From positions 43,707 to 107,706 of the forward strand of contig NZ_MUNZ01000089.1 of the NCBI RefSeq assembly GCF_002001205.1: a stretch of 64,000 bases of DNA, written 5' to 3'. Below the pieces are notes generated by a model that made no database searches, was not told the origin of the DNA, and was given only the letters and a program-made list of their open reading frames with translations. The stretch comes from Hydrogenophaga sp. A37. Its GTDB lineage: Bacteria > Pseudomonadota > Gammaproteobacteria > Burkholderiales > Burkholderiaceae_C. The position numbers and the translations under genes were made by a program. Numbering within the stretch: the stretch's first letter is position 1; the number at the start of each line of letters is the position of its first letter. This document shows, one piece after another, positions 44,612 to 53,208 of this stretch.

Positions 44612-44985
44612 CCTCGCCCAAGGGCTCTCGCGGCTTCACGCTGATCGAAATCCTCGTGGCGCTCGCGGTCGTGGCCGTGGCCCTCGCGGCCGGCTCGCAG
44701 GCCACCGGCGCGCTCACCCGCGCGGCGGCGCGACAGAGCGACCAGTGGCTGGCCCAGCTGTGCGCCGAAAACGAGCTGATCCGGCTGCGGCTGACGCGCC
44801 AGTTGCCCAGCGTGGGCGACAGCACCAGCGAGTGTCAGCAGGCCGGGCGCAGCTTGCAGGTGAGTCTGTCCGTGGTGCCCACACCCAACCCCAACTTCCG
44901 CCGCGTGGACGCGCTGGTCGAATCGAGGGTGGACGGCGTGGACGTGCGGCTGCTCAGCCTGTCCACCATCATGGGGCGGTATTGA
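44608..44985 (+). CDS. gspI: Minor pseudopilin GspI
   Basis: The 125-residue protein has the prepilin site SRG|FTLIEILVALAV (Gly9) and the GspI features QATGALTRAAARQSDQWLAQLCAENEL and a C-terminal beta-strand region. It nucleates the tip complex with GspJ and GspK. It overlaps gspH by four bases and gspJ by one (TGATG). Confidence 0.93.
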   Translation: MTSPKGSRGFTLIEILVALAVVAVALAAGSQATGALTRAAARQSDQWLAQLCAENELIRLRLTRQLPSVGDSTSECQQAGRSLQVSLSVVPTPNPNFRRVDALVESRVDGVDVRLLSLSTIMGRY

Positions 44986-45704
44986 TGGCCCCCCCCCGGC
45001 GAAGCCGATTCCGCGATGGGTCCCGCAGGGGCATCTGCGGCTTCACCTTGATCGAGCTGTTGGTGGCGCTGGCGGTGATGTCCATGCTGGCCATGCTGAG
45101 CTGGCGCTCCATCGATGGCATGAACCGGACCCAGACCCTGACCCAGCAGCGCGCCGACGAGCTGCTGCGCCTGCAGGCGGCGCTGGGGCAATGGCACGCG
45201 GACCTTGATGCGTTGGTCTACACCGACGAGCTCAACCCCCTCGAATTCGACGGCAAACTGCTGCGCATGACCCGCCGAGACAGCGTGGACAACGGCCTGA
45301 ACAGTGCGGGCGTGCGTGTGGTCGCGTGGAGCCGCCAGAACCGGGCCGATGCGCCCGGTGCGCAATGGATGCGCTGGCAATCGGCTCCGGTGCAGCGTCG
45401 CGATGAACTGGCTGAGGCCTGGCAACGGGCGACCGAGTGGGCCGAGTCGGGTGCGGCGGACGGTCGCGACAGCGCGGTGGCGCTTGCGGGCATCGACCAG
45501 TGGCAACTTTTTTACCACCGGGGTGAAACCTGGGGCAATTCGCTGTCCTCGGTCGGCAATGAAAGCGCGGGCGTGCTCACCGTCTCGGAGGGCAGCATCC
45601 CCAATGGCGTGCGCCTGGTCCTCACCCTCACCCCCGGACAAGGGCTGGCCGGCACCCTGGTGCGCGACTGGGTGCGCCCGACGCTGCAGGCCGGAAGGAC
45701 ATGA
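44985..45704 (+). CDS. gspJ: Minor pseudopilin GspJ
   Basis: The 239-residue protein has the cleavage site CG|FTLIELLVALAV at Gly19, the SWRSIDGM stretch after the helix and the long beta domain with LTRRDSVDNG-type and LVLTLTPGQG segments typical of GspJ. The leader is longer than usual (18 residues, rich in Arg and Pro). Its DNA (GGCGAAGCCGATTCCGCG, then a GGGTCCCGCAGGGG stretch) looks like part of the dispersed repeat seen elsewhere in this cluster. It overlaps gspK by four bases. Confidence 0.92.
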   Translation: MAPPRRSRFRDGSRRGICGFTLIELLVALAVMSMLAMLSWRSIDGMNRTQTLTQQRADELLRLQAALGQWHADLDALVYTDELNPLEFDGKLLRMTRRDSVDNGLNSAGVRVVAWSRQNRADAPGAQWMRWQSAPVQRRDELAEAWQRATEWAESGAADGRDSAVALAGIDQWQLFYHRGETWGNSLSSVGNESAGVLTVSEGSIPNGVRLVLTLTPGQGLAGTLVRDWVRPTLQAGRT

Positions 45705-46780
45705 AGCACCCCCCGCGCCGCTTCGCGTCGCTCCCTCAGGGCACCGTCGGGCCGGCTTTGCCGGACGGCCAGTGCCGCCCCCCAGGGGGGGTGACGCGAA
45801 GCGGCGCAGGGGGGGGCCGTGAACACGGTGCCGCACTCCTGCTTGCCATGCTCACCGTCGCACTCGTGGCCACGCTGGCCTCGGCGGCGCTGTGGCAGCA
45901 ATGGCGTTCGGCCGAGGTAGAAGCGGCCGAGCGGCAGCGCCTGCAGGCCAGCTGGATCCTCGTCGGTGCCCTGGACTGGGCGCGCCTGATCCTGCGCGAA
46001 GATGCGCGCAGCAACCAGAACACCGGCGCAGCCGACCACCTCGGTGAGCCCTGGGCGACGCCGCTGGAAGAGGCCCGCCTTTCCAGCTTTCTGGCGGCGG
46101 ACAAGAACAACAGCGCCGAAGAACTGATGCCGGCCTTTCTGTCGGGTGAATTGATCGACCAGCAGTCGCGTCTGAACTTCCGCAACCTGATCAGGATCAC
46201 CGGCACCGGGCCACAGGCCAAGGCGGAGTTGTCGGCGCCGGATGTGGCCACGTTCACCCGGCTGTACGAGCTGCTCGACCTGCCCCCCGCCGAATTGACC
46301 GCGGCGGCGGCCAACCTGCTGCGCACCACGGAGCGTGCGCTCGACGACCCGAAGCCGTCGTCATCGCCGCTGGTGCCGAAGCGCTACGCCCAACTGGGCT
46401 GGTTGGGCCTGAGCAAGGCCAGCCTCACGGCCCTGGAGAAGCACGTCACCGTCCTCCCTGAGCGCAGCCGCCTCAACCTCAACACCGCCAGCGCGGAGGC
46501 CCTGAGCGCCAGCGTGCCGGGCCTGGACCTGGCGATGGCCCAGCAGGTGGTCACCAACCGCGCCAGCAGCCCATTCACCAAGCTGGAAGACGCCGTGGCC
46601 CGCATCCCCGGCGCCACCGCCGAGACGGTGACCGTCGCGCATCACGATGTGCGCAGCCGGTTCTTCGAAGCGCGTGTGCGCCTGCGCCTGGACGACACCC
46701 TGATCGAAGAACATTCGCTGATCCAGCGCAATGGCCTGATCACCTTGGTGCAGTGGCGCGAACGGGTGGCGGCGCCGTGA
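45701..46780 (+). CDS. gspK: Minor pseudopilin GspK with repeat-derived N-terminus
   Basis: The 359-residue tip pseudopilin has its cleavage site at HG|AALLLAMLTVALVA (Gly43), lacks the usual +5 Glu as is normal for GspK, and has the large helical domain with HLGEPWATPLEEARLSSFLA and SRLNFRNL regions. The first 42 residues (Pro, Arg and Gly-rich) are encoded by an inverted-repeat element, whereas GspK leaders are usually six to ten residues. An internal GTG at 45791, in frame and after a G-run, could be the real start and would give a 12-residue leader. The ATGA overlap with gspJ favours 45701. Confidence 0.88.
   Translation: MKHPPRRFASLPQGTVGPALPDGQCRPPGGVTRSGAGGGREHGAALLLAMLTVALVATLASAALWQQWRSAEVEAAERQRLQASWILVGALDWARLILREDARSNQNTGAADHLGEPWATPLEEARLSSFLAADKNNSAEELMPAFLSGELIDQQSRLNFRNLIRITGTGPQAKAELSAPDVATFTRLYELLDLPPAELTAAAANLLRTTERALDDPKPSSSPLVPKRYAQLGWLGLSKASLTALEKHVTVLPERSRLNLNTASAEALSASVPGLDLAMAQQVVTNRASSPFTKLEDAVARIPGATAETVTVAHHDVRSRFFEARVRLRLDDTLIEEHSLIQRNGLITLVQWRERVAAP
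45711..45812. repeat. GC-rich inverted repeat inside the gspK 5' end
   Basis: The arm at 45711-45729 (CCCCGCGCCGCTTCGCGTC) pairs with 45793-45812 (GACGCGAAGCGGCGC-A-GGGG), one extra base apart. Between them lie GCCGGCTTTGCCGG and CCCCCCAGGGGGGG. The element is fully inside the coding region and is read as protein. Confidence 0.85.
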
Positions 46781-46835
46781 CGTGGCGCGATTCGCTCGCC
46801 CGGTGGTATCTCACTAGAATCAAAGACTGTCCGGG

Positions 46836-48149
46836 GTGCCCCGCACCCTGCCGCTGCATCCCAACGTGCTGATCCTCACACCGACCGATTTCACCACCGC
46901 TGCCGCCAGCCCGACCTCGGTGCTGGACTGGGTTCGCTCGCCCAACGGGCAGCAGCAGGGCGACCACGGGAGTTGCGCCGCCGCGCTGCTGCCAGCGGAC
47001 GAAGACGTGGTGCTGGTGCTGCCGCCGCGAGCGGTGTCCTGGCACCGCGTGGCGCTGCCCAAAGTGGCTGCGGCGCGACTGCGGGCAGCCTTGGACGGCG
47101 TGCTGGAGGACCGGTTGCTGAGCGACCCGGCCGAACTGCACTTTGCGCTGGAGCCCGATCGCCGTCCTGGACAGAAGCTCTGGGTAGCGGCTTGTCACAA
47201 GTCCTGGCTGAGGTCCTGGTTGCAGGTGCTCGAGGCAGCGGGCCGCCCGGTATCGCGCATCGTGCCCGCCCTCTGGCCCACGTCGGTGGGGGGTGGAGAT
47301 CGCGGCGAAACCGTGCACTGGGCTCACGACGAAGGCGACGGCGTCTGGCTGGCCACGGCCAACCCGCTGGGCGTGCGCAGCGTCCCGCTGCGAGAAAACG
47401 GCACCAGCACCTTCGGCCACAGCAGCTTCGGCGATTCGACCTTCGGGGACCTCGGACCTGCGGCCAGCAGCGCCAATGGGCACCTGCCGATGGCCTCCGA
47501 TCCGGCCACCACAAGCTGGTTCGCCGACCCCTCGATCACGGCGCTGGCTGAACAGGTGTGCAACCAGCGCTTCGACCTGATGCCACCACCGACCTGGTTG
47601 CTGCGTTGCGCCCAGTCCGACTGGAACCTGGCGCAGTTCGACCTCAGCCTCTCCAGCGGTGCGCGCCGCAACCAACGTCTGCGCCAGTCACTGCGCCAGT
47701 TCCGAAGCGCCCCGGCCTGGCGCCCCGCGCGCTGGGGGCTCGCGGCACTGCTGTTGTCGCTGATGGGTGGCATCAACGCCAAGGCATGGATGGAGCGCAG
47801 CGCCATGGCCGCCAAGCAAGCTGCCATGACCCAGACCCTGCGAGAGACCTTCCCCGGTGAAACGCTGGTGATGGACGCGCCACTGCAGATGCGGCGCGGG
47901 CTCGCCCGCCTGCAGCAGGCCAGCGGCACGCTCTCCACCAGCGATCTGGAGGCCATGCTCGCGGCCATCGCGGCGGCCGCACCCAACGCGGCGCCCACCG
48001 CACTCGACTTCTCCCCCGGTGACGCCAAACTGGGTGCCTGGAACGTCCCCGAGCCCCAACTCCAGGCCTTGCAGCAAGCGCTCAACGAACGCGACTGGGC
48101 GGCCAGCCTGGAAGGCGGCTCGCTGCGCATCCGACCGAAAGCTCCCTGA
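46836..48149 (+). CDS. gspL: Type II secretion protein GspL
   Basis: The 437-residue protein has an actin-like cytoplasmic domain (about 1-310, with VLPPRAVSWHRVALPKVAAARLRAAL and LEDRLLSDPAELHFAL), one transmembrane helix (about 300-325) and a periplasmic ferredoxin-like domain. GspL anchors the GspE ATPase to the membrane. It starts at GTG 46836, 55 bases after gspK, and overlaps gspM by one base. A Ser/Phe/Gly insertion (around 188-205) lengthens the cytoplasmic domain. Confidence 0.9.
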   Translation: MPRTLPLHPNVLILTPTDFTTAAASPTSVLDWVRSPNGQQQGDHGSCAAALLPADEDVVLVLPPRAVSWHRVALPKVAAARLRAALDGVLEDRLLSDPAELHFALEPDRRPGQKLWVAACHKSWLRSWLQVLEAAGRPVSRIVPALWPTSVGGGDRGETVHWAHDEGDGVWLATANPLGVRSVPLRENGTSTFGHSSFGDSTFGDLGPAASSANGHLPMASDPATTSWFADPSITALAEQVCNQRFDLMPPPTWLLRCAQSDWNLAQFDLSLSSGARRNQRLRQSLRQFRSAPAWRPARWGLAALLLSLMGGINAKAWMERSAMAAKQAAMTQTLRETFPGETLVMDAPLQMRRGLARLQQASGTLSTSDLEAMLAAIAAAAPNAAPTALDFSPGDAKLGAWNVPEPQLQALQQALNERDWAASLEGGSLRIRPKAP

Positions 48150-48691
48150 TGGCCACGCAAGATCAAACCCGTAAGGCCTCCGCCCTGACCAGCCTCGGTC
48201 AGCGCCTCGGCAGCACGCTGCAAGCCATGTCGCCTCGCGAGCAACGCGCAGTGCACATCGCCGCCTGGGTCGTGGGGCTGGGCCTCTTGTGGTGGGTGGG
48301 CCTGGCGCCCGCGCTCAAGACCTTGCAGCAAGCCCCCGCGAAACAGGCGCAACTCGACCAGGCGCTGAGCCAGATGCAAAACCTGGCCGCCAGCGCCGAG
48401 GTACTGCGCAAGCAGAACGCCACCCCGCCGCCGGGCCGCGACGCGGCTTTGCGTGCGCTCGAAGACGCGACCCGCGCGCTCGGTCCCAGCGCGCAGATGG
48501 CACTGCAGGGCGACCGTGCCACAGTGACCCTGCGCAGCACGCCACCACGCGCGCTGGCCCAGTGGCTCCACCAAGTGCGCGTCAACGCCCGCCTGCTGCC
48601 GTTGCAGGCGCAGATGCAGCGCGGCGGCAACCCCGACGGCTGGACCGGCCAGATCGTGCTGGCCGGCCCCGGCCTGGGAACCGGCAACTGA
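48149..48691 (+). CDS. gspM: Type II secretion protein GspM
   Basis: The 180-residue bitopic protein has a cytoplasmic N-terminus, a transmembrane helix (about 40-60, LLWWVGLAPAL nearby) and a periplasmic domain with coiled coil then ferredoxin-like fold (LAQWLHQVRVNARLLPLQAQMQ). The MSPREQRAV segment before the helix is typical. It partners GspL. It overlaps gspL and gspN by one base each, so translation is coupled. Confidence 0.88.
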   Translation: MATQDQTRKASALTSLGQRLGSTLQAMSPREQRAVHIAAWVVGLGLLWWVGLAPALKTLQQAPAKQAQLDQALSQMQNLAASAEVLRKQNATPPPGRDAALRALEDATRALGPSAQMALQGDRATVTLRSTPPRALAQWLHQVRVNARLLPLQAQMQRGGNPDGWTGQIVLAGPGLGTGN

Positions 48692-49482
48692 TGGCACATC
48701 CCCACACCGTCCGCTGGGCCTGGCTGGGCGCAAGCCTGGGCCTGCTGATCGCGCTGCTGCTCTTTGCGCCGGCGCGCTGGCTCGGGTCCGCGCTGCACAA
48801 CGCCACTGGCGGCCGGGTGCAACTCGTCAACACCCGGGGCACCGTGTGGAACGGTCGGGGTGACCTGCTGCTCAGCGGCGGAGAGGGCAGCCGCGGCCAG
48901 ACCGCATTGCCACAGGGCGTGCGCTGGACGCTGGCCCCGGGCTGGCAGCAAGGACCGGCCGTGAAAGCCCAATTGACGTCACCCTGCTGCACCGAACGGC
49001 CCATTGGCATCAGCCTGCGACCGGGCCTGAGCAACACCGACGTGGTGTTCTCTGCCTTCAGCAGCCGCTGGCCCGCCGCGTTGCTGGTCGGGCTGGGCAC
49101 ACCCTGGAACACCTTGCGGCTGGACGGCCAGTTGGTCTTCCAATCGCCCGGCTTCACGGTGGCCTGGCACAGTGGACGCCCTCAACTGAAAGGGCTGCTC
49201 GTGATCGAAGCACGCGACCTCGCCACGCGCGTGTCCACCCTGCGCCCTTTGGGCAGCTACCGCGTCGAACTGCGGGCCAAACCCGAGGGCGACCAGGCCA
49301 CACTCGCGCTCACCACGCTCAGCGGCGGTCTGCAACTCCAGGGCAACGGCCAGTGGGTGGGCGGCCGGCTGCGTTTTCGCGGCGACGCACAGGCCGCGCC
49401 CGGCAATGAGACCGCGCTGGCCAACCTGCTCAGCATCATCGGACGGCGCGAAGGCGTGCGCTCACTGCTTACGTTCGGATAA
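48691..49482 (+). CDS. gspN: Type II secretion protein GspN
   Basis: The 263-residue protein has an N-terminal membrane helix (about 8-28), then the T2SN opening NATGGRVQLVNTRGTVWNGRGDLLLSGG and repeated beta-strands. GspN is an accessory inner-membrane protein found in only some T2SS clusters and its role is not settled. It starts at ATG 48691 in a TGATG overlap with gspM. Reading further upstream would duplicate gspM sequence in another frame. Confidence 0.85.
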   Translation: MAHPHTVRWAWLGASLGLLIALLLFAPARWLGSALHNATGGRVQLVNTRGTVWNGRGDLLLSGGEGSRGQTALPQGVRWTLAPGWQQGPAVKAQLTSPCCTERPIGISLRPGLSNTDVVFSAFSSRWPAALLVGLGTPWNTLRLDGQLVFQSPGFTVAWHSGRPQLKGLLVIEARDLATRVSTLRPLGSYRVELRAKPEGDQATLALTTLSGGLQLQGNGQWVGGRLRFRGDAQAAPGNETALANLLSIIGRREGVRSLLTFG

Positions 49483-49517
49483 GGCTGTGTGCCGGACTTC
49501 GCGATAGGATCAAAACC

Positions 49518-51677
49518 ATGAAACCGACCTTCTCTCCCGCCGCGCTCGCACTGGCCATGGGCCTCGTGCTCGGCCCGCTGGCCGCGCCCCTGACGCAGGC
49601 CCAGCAGCGCCGCACCGCCGAGCCGGTGGTGCTCAATTTCGTGGGCGCCGAGATCGAAGCCGTGGCCCGCACCATGGCCACCATCACCGGGCGCAACGTG
49701 GTCGTCGATCCACGCGTCAAGGGCACCATGAACCTCGCCACCGACAAACCGGTGCCGCCCGCCGTGGCGCTCAACCAGTTTGGCGCCGCGCTGCGCCTGC
49801 AGGGCTTCACATTGGTGGACACCGGCGGCATCTACAAGATCGTGCCCGAGGCCGACGCCAAGCTGCAGGGCAACCCAGTGAACGCCGGCCCGGTGACCCA
49901 GCTCGCGTCATCGAACCAGATCGTGACCCAGATCTTCCGGCTCAACCACGAGTCAGCCAACAATCTGGTGCCGGTGCTGCGCCCTCTGATCGGGCCCAAC
50001 AACACCATCAACGTCAACCCAGGCAACAACTCGCTGGTCATCACCGACTACGCCGACAACCTGCAGCGCATCGGCCGCATCATTTCGGCACTGGACGTTT
50101 CGGGTGCGACCGACGTCGAGATCATTCCGCTGCAACATGCCATCGCGGTCGATCTGGCGCCCCTCGTGCTGCGTCTGATTGAGCCCTCGTCCGCGGGCGC
50201 CGCTTCCGGTCAGGCAGGCGACCCTTCGTACAAGACCACGCTGATGGCTGAGCCGCGCAGCAACAGCCTGATCCTGCGCGCGGCCAACCCGGCGCGGCTG
50301 GCGCTGGCGCGTTCGCTCGTGGCCCAGCTGGACCGTCCCAGCGCCACCAACGAGGCGGGCAACATCCACGTCGTCTACCTGAAAAACGCCGACGCCACCG
50401 CACTGGCCACCACGCTGCGCGCAGCCATGGCCGGCGAAGGTGGCGGTGGCGCGAGCGCCGGTTCGCCGGGCAGCACCACGGTGCGCAGTGCCAGCGGCGG
50501 CGCCTCGACCACGGCCACGTCCAACCCCGCCACCGCGCCCGTGAGCAGCAGCGCCGCGCCCTCGACCGGCGGCCAAATCCAGGCCGACCCGGCGACCAAC
50601 GCCCTCATCATCACCGCGCCCGAGCCGCAGTACCGCCAGCTGCGCGCCGTGATCGACCAGCTCGACGCGCGACGCGCGCAGGTCTATGTGGAAAGCCTGA
50701 TCGCAGAGGTCAATGCCGACAAAGCGGCCGAGTTCGGCATCCAGTGGCAAGGCCCGCTGGGCAACCTCGGCGAGAACACGGTCGGTCTGCTGGGCACCAA
50801 CTTCGGCACGGGTGGCAACAACATCCTGACCAACCTGCTGCCGATCGCGCAGGGGAGCGTGTCCGACATCACCGCGCCGGGCACCGGACTCAACCTGGGC
50901 ATGGCGTCGCGTCGCAACGGCGTGTACCTGCTGGGCTTTCTGGCGCGCTTCCTACAGGAAAACGGCGACGGCAACATCCTCTCCACGCCCAACCTGCTGA
51001 CGCTGGACAACGAAGAGGCCAAGATCGTGATCGGCCAGAACGTGCCCTTCGTCACCGGCCAGTTCACCAACACCGGCAGCGGCTCGTCGGCCAACGGCGC
51101 GGTCAACCCTTTCCAGACCATCGAGCGCAAGGACGTGGGCCTGACCCTGCGCGTGAAGCCGCAGATCAGCGAGAACGGCACCATCAAGATGGTGATCTTC
51201 CAGGAGGTCAGCAGCGTGCAGGCCTCGTCGCTGAACTCGACCACCGGTCTGATCACCAACAAACGCACCATCGAGTCGACCGTGCTGGTGGACGACGGTG
51301 CCATCGTCGTGCTCGGCGGTCTGCTGCAAGATGAGTACGCGGGCAACCAGTCCAAGGTCCCGGGCCTGGGCGACATCCCCTTGTTCGGCAACCTGTTCAA
51401 AAGCGAAACCCGCAACCGCAAGAAAACCAACCTCATGGTCTTCCTGCGCCCGGTGGTGCTGCGCGACGCACGCGCCACCAGCAACTTCTCGCTCGACCGC
51501 TACGAGCTGATGCGCTCAATCCAGAAAGAGGCTCAGCCCGACCCCAATGTGGTGCTGCGGGTCAACAACGCCCCTGTGATGCCGCCGCAACGCGCCCCCG
51601 AAGCCGCTCCTGGTCAAGCAGCTCCTGGTCCAGTGGCACCTGCGTCACTGGCGGAGCCCGCGTCCGCCAAGCCATGA
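49518..51677 (+). CDS. gspD: Type II secretion secretin GspD
   Basis: The 719-residue outer-membrane secretin has a signal peptide (about 1-27), N0 domain (about 35-110), N1-N3 repeats (about 120-400), and the secretin barrel (about 410-640) with VPFVTGQFTNTG, IERKDVGLTLRVKPQISENG and LVDDGAIVVLGGLLQDE. A Gly/Ser/Thr-rich stretch (about 304-350) interrupts N3. The C-terminus is Pro/Ala-rich, which may be the pilotin-binding S domain region. It overlaps gspE by four bases. Its position after gspN rather than after gspC is a betaproteobacterial variant. Confidence 0.96.
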   Translation: MKPTFSPAALALAMGLVLGPLAAPLTQAQQRRTAEPVVLNFVGAEIEAVARTMATITGRNVVVDPRVKGTMNLATDKPVPPAVALNQFGAALRLQGFTLVDTGGIYKIVPEADAKLQGNPVNAGPVTQLASSNQIVTQIFRLNHESANNLVPVLRPLIGPNNTINVNPGNNSLVITDYADNLQRIGRIISALDVSGATDVEIIPLQHAIAVDLAPLVLRLIEPSSAGAASGQAGDPSYKTTLMAEPRSNSLILRAANPARLALARSLVAQLDRPSATNEAGNIHVVYLKNADATALATTLRAAMAGEGGGGASAGSPGSTTVRSASGGASTTATSNPATAPVSSSAAPSTGGQIQADPATNALIITAPEPQYRQLRAVIDQLDARRAQVYVESLIAEVNADKAAEFGIQWQGPLGNLGENTVGLLGTNFGTGGNNILTNLLPIAQGSVSDITAPGTGLNLGMASRRNGVYLLGFLARFLQENGDGNILSTPNLLTLDNEEAKIVIGQNVPFVTGQFTNTGSGSSANGAVNPFQTIERKDVGLTLRVKPQISENGTIKMVIFQEVSSVQASSLNSTTGLITNKRTIESTVLVDDGAIVVLGGLLQDEYAGNQSKVPGLGDIPLFGNLFKSETRNRKKTNLMVFLRPVVLRDARATSNFSLDRYELMRSIQKEAQPDPNVVLRVNNAPVMPPQRAPEAAPGQAAPGPVAPASLAEPASAKP

Positions 51678-53116
51678 AACACCCCCTGCCTTACGCCTTT
51701 GCGCGCGAGCACCTCTGGCTGCTGGAAGAAGACGCCGGGCGCCTGACCCTGTGCGGCAGCAGCACCGTCGCGGCCGACGAGGCCGCGCAGACGCGGCGCC
51801 TCTCGGCTTTGAGCGAAATTCTGCGCTGCCACGACGTGAGCGAGATGCAGTGGGAACCCGGCGAAGTGCTGACGCAACGCATCAGCGCGGCCTACGCGCA
51901 GGGCGAGTCGAGTGCCGCAGCCGTGGTCAGCGAGGTGCAGAGCGACGCCGACCTGAGCCGCATGATGCAGGAGCTGCCCGCGATTGAAGACCTGCTGGAA
52001 ACCGCCGACGACGCGCCCATCATCCGCATGCTCAACGCCCTGCTCACGCAGGCCGCGCGCGACGGCGCGAGCGACATCCACATCGAGCCGTACGAACGGC
52101 ATTCGAGCGTGCGCTTCCGCGTGGACGGCACGCTGCGCGAGGTGGTGCAACCCAACCGGGCCTTGCACGCCGCGCTGATCTCGCGCCTGAAGATCATGGC
52201 CGAGCTCGACATTTCCGAAAAACGCCTGCCGCAGGACGGCCGCATCAGCCTGCGCATCGGCACGCGCGCGGTCGACGTGCGCGTCTCCACGCTGCCCAGC
52301 GCCCACGGCGAACGCGCCGTGCTGCGCCTGCTGGACAAGAGCGAGAGCCGCCTGACGCTGGAGGCCGTGGGCATGCAGGGCGATGTGCTCGGGCGCTTCG
52401 AGAAACTGGTGCACCAGCCGCACGGCATCATCCTCGTGACCGGTCCCACGGGCTCGGGCAAGACCACCACGCTCTACGCCGCGCTGCAGCGCCTGGACGC
52501 GGCCCAGCAGAACATCATGACGGTCGAAGACCCGATCGAGTACGAGCTGCCCGGCGTGGGCCAGACCCAGGTCAACGCCAAGATCGACCTCGACTTCGCC
52601 AAGGCCCTGCGCGCCATCCTGCGCCAGGACCCGGACGTGATCATGATCGGTGAAATCCGCGACTTCGAGACCGCGCAGATCGCGATCCAGGCCTCGCTCA
52701 CCGGTCACCTCGTGCTCGCCACCCTGCACACCAACGACGCCCCCAGCGCCGTGACCCGCCTCACCGACATGGGCGTCGAGCCTTTCCTGCTGTCGAGCTC
52801 GCTGCTGGGTGTGCTTGCGCAGCGCCTGGTGCGCAAGCTGTGCCCCCTATGCTCGCGGCGGGACAGCGAGGGCCGCTGGCAACCGGTGGGCTGCGCGCAC
52901 TGCAACCAGACCGGCTACAAGGGCCGGACCGGCATCTACGAACTGCTGGTCACCGACGACGCCATCCGAGCCCTGGTGCACAACCGGGCGGCCGAGAGCG
53001 AGCTGATCGCGGCGGCGACCGCGCAGGGCCTGCGCTCGATGCGCGCGGACGGCCAGCGGTTGATCGCCGAAGGCATCACATCGGAAGCGGAAGTTCTGAG
53101 TGTGACCCGAGACTGA
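51674..53116 (+). CDS. gspE: Type II secretion ATPase GspE
   Basis: The 480-residue secretion ATPase has N1E/N2E domains, Walker A GPTGSGKTTT from residue 257, the Asp box MTVEDPIEYELP, Walker B RAILRQDPDVIMIGEIRD, and the His box TLHTNDAPSA. The tetracysteine zinc motif (CPLC ... CAHC, about 392-412) of GspE is present. The hexamer drives pseudopilus growth at the membrane through GspL. ATG 51674 overlaps the gspD stop. Confidence 0.96.
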   Translation: MKHPLPYAFAREHLWLLEEDAGRLTLCGSSTVAADEAAQTRRLSALSEILRCHDVSEMQWEPGEVLTQRISAAYAQGESSAAAVVSEVQSDADLSRMMQELPAIEDLLETADDAPIIRMLNALLTQAARDGASDIHIEPYERHSSVRFRVDGTLREVVQPNRALHAALISRLKIMAELDISEKRLPQDGRISLRIGTRAVDVRVSTLPSAHGERAVLRLLDKSESRLTLEAVGMQGDVLGRFEKLVHQPHGIILVTGPTGSGKTTTLYAALQRLDAAQQNIMTVEDPIEYELPGVGQTQVNAKIDLDFAKALRAILRQDPDVIMIGEIRDFETAQIAIQASLTGHLVLATLHTNDAPSAVTRLTDMGVEPFLLSSSLLGVLAQRLVRKLCPLCSRRDSEGRWQPVGCAHCNQTGYKGRTGIYELLVTDDAIRALVHNRAAESELIAAATAQGLRSMRADGQRLIAEGITSEAEVLSVTRD

Positions 53117-53119
53117 CCA

Positions 53120-53205
53120 TGCCCCCACGCTCAGCACTTCGTGTACTTTGCTGCCCCCCGAGGGGGCTGGCCTTGCTTGGGGCGGCCCAGCGCTGCGACC
53201 GCTGA
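53120..53205. repeat. GC-rich dispersed repeat, copy between gspE and gspF
   Basis: The segment reads GCCCCCACGCTCAGC ... TTTGCTGCCCCCCGAGGGGG ... GGGGCGGCCCAGCGC and fills the 92-base gap. The central CCCCC/GGGGG palindrome matches the sister copies after gspG and gspF. Confidence 0.6.
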
Positions 53206-53208
53206 CCC

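Noticed and set aside
45711..45812. The inverted repeat in gspK as a terminator between gspJ and gspK
   Set aside because: It lies inside the gspK frame, the genes overlap by four bases and there is no T-run after the stem.
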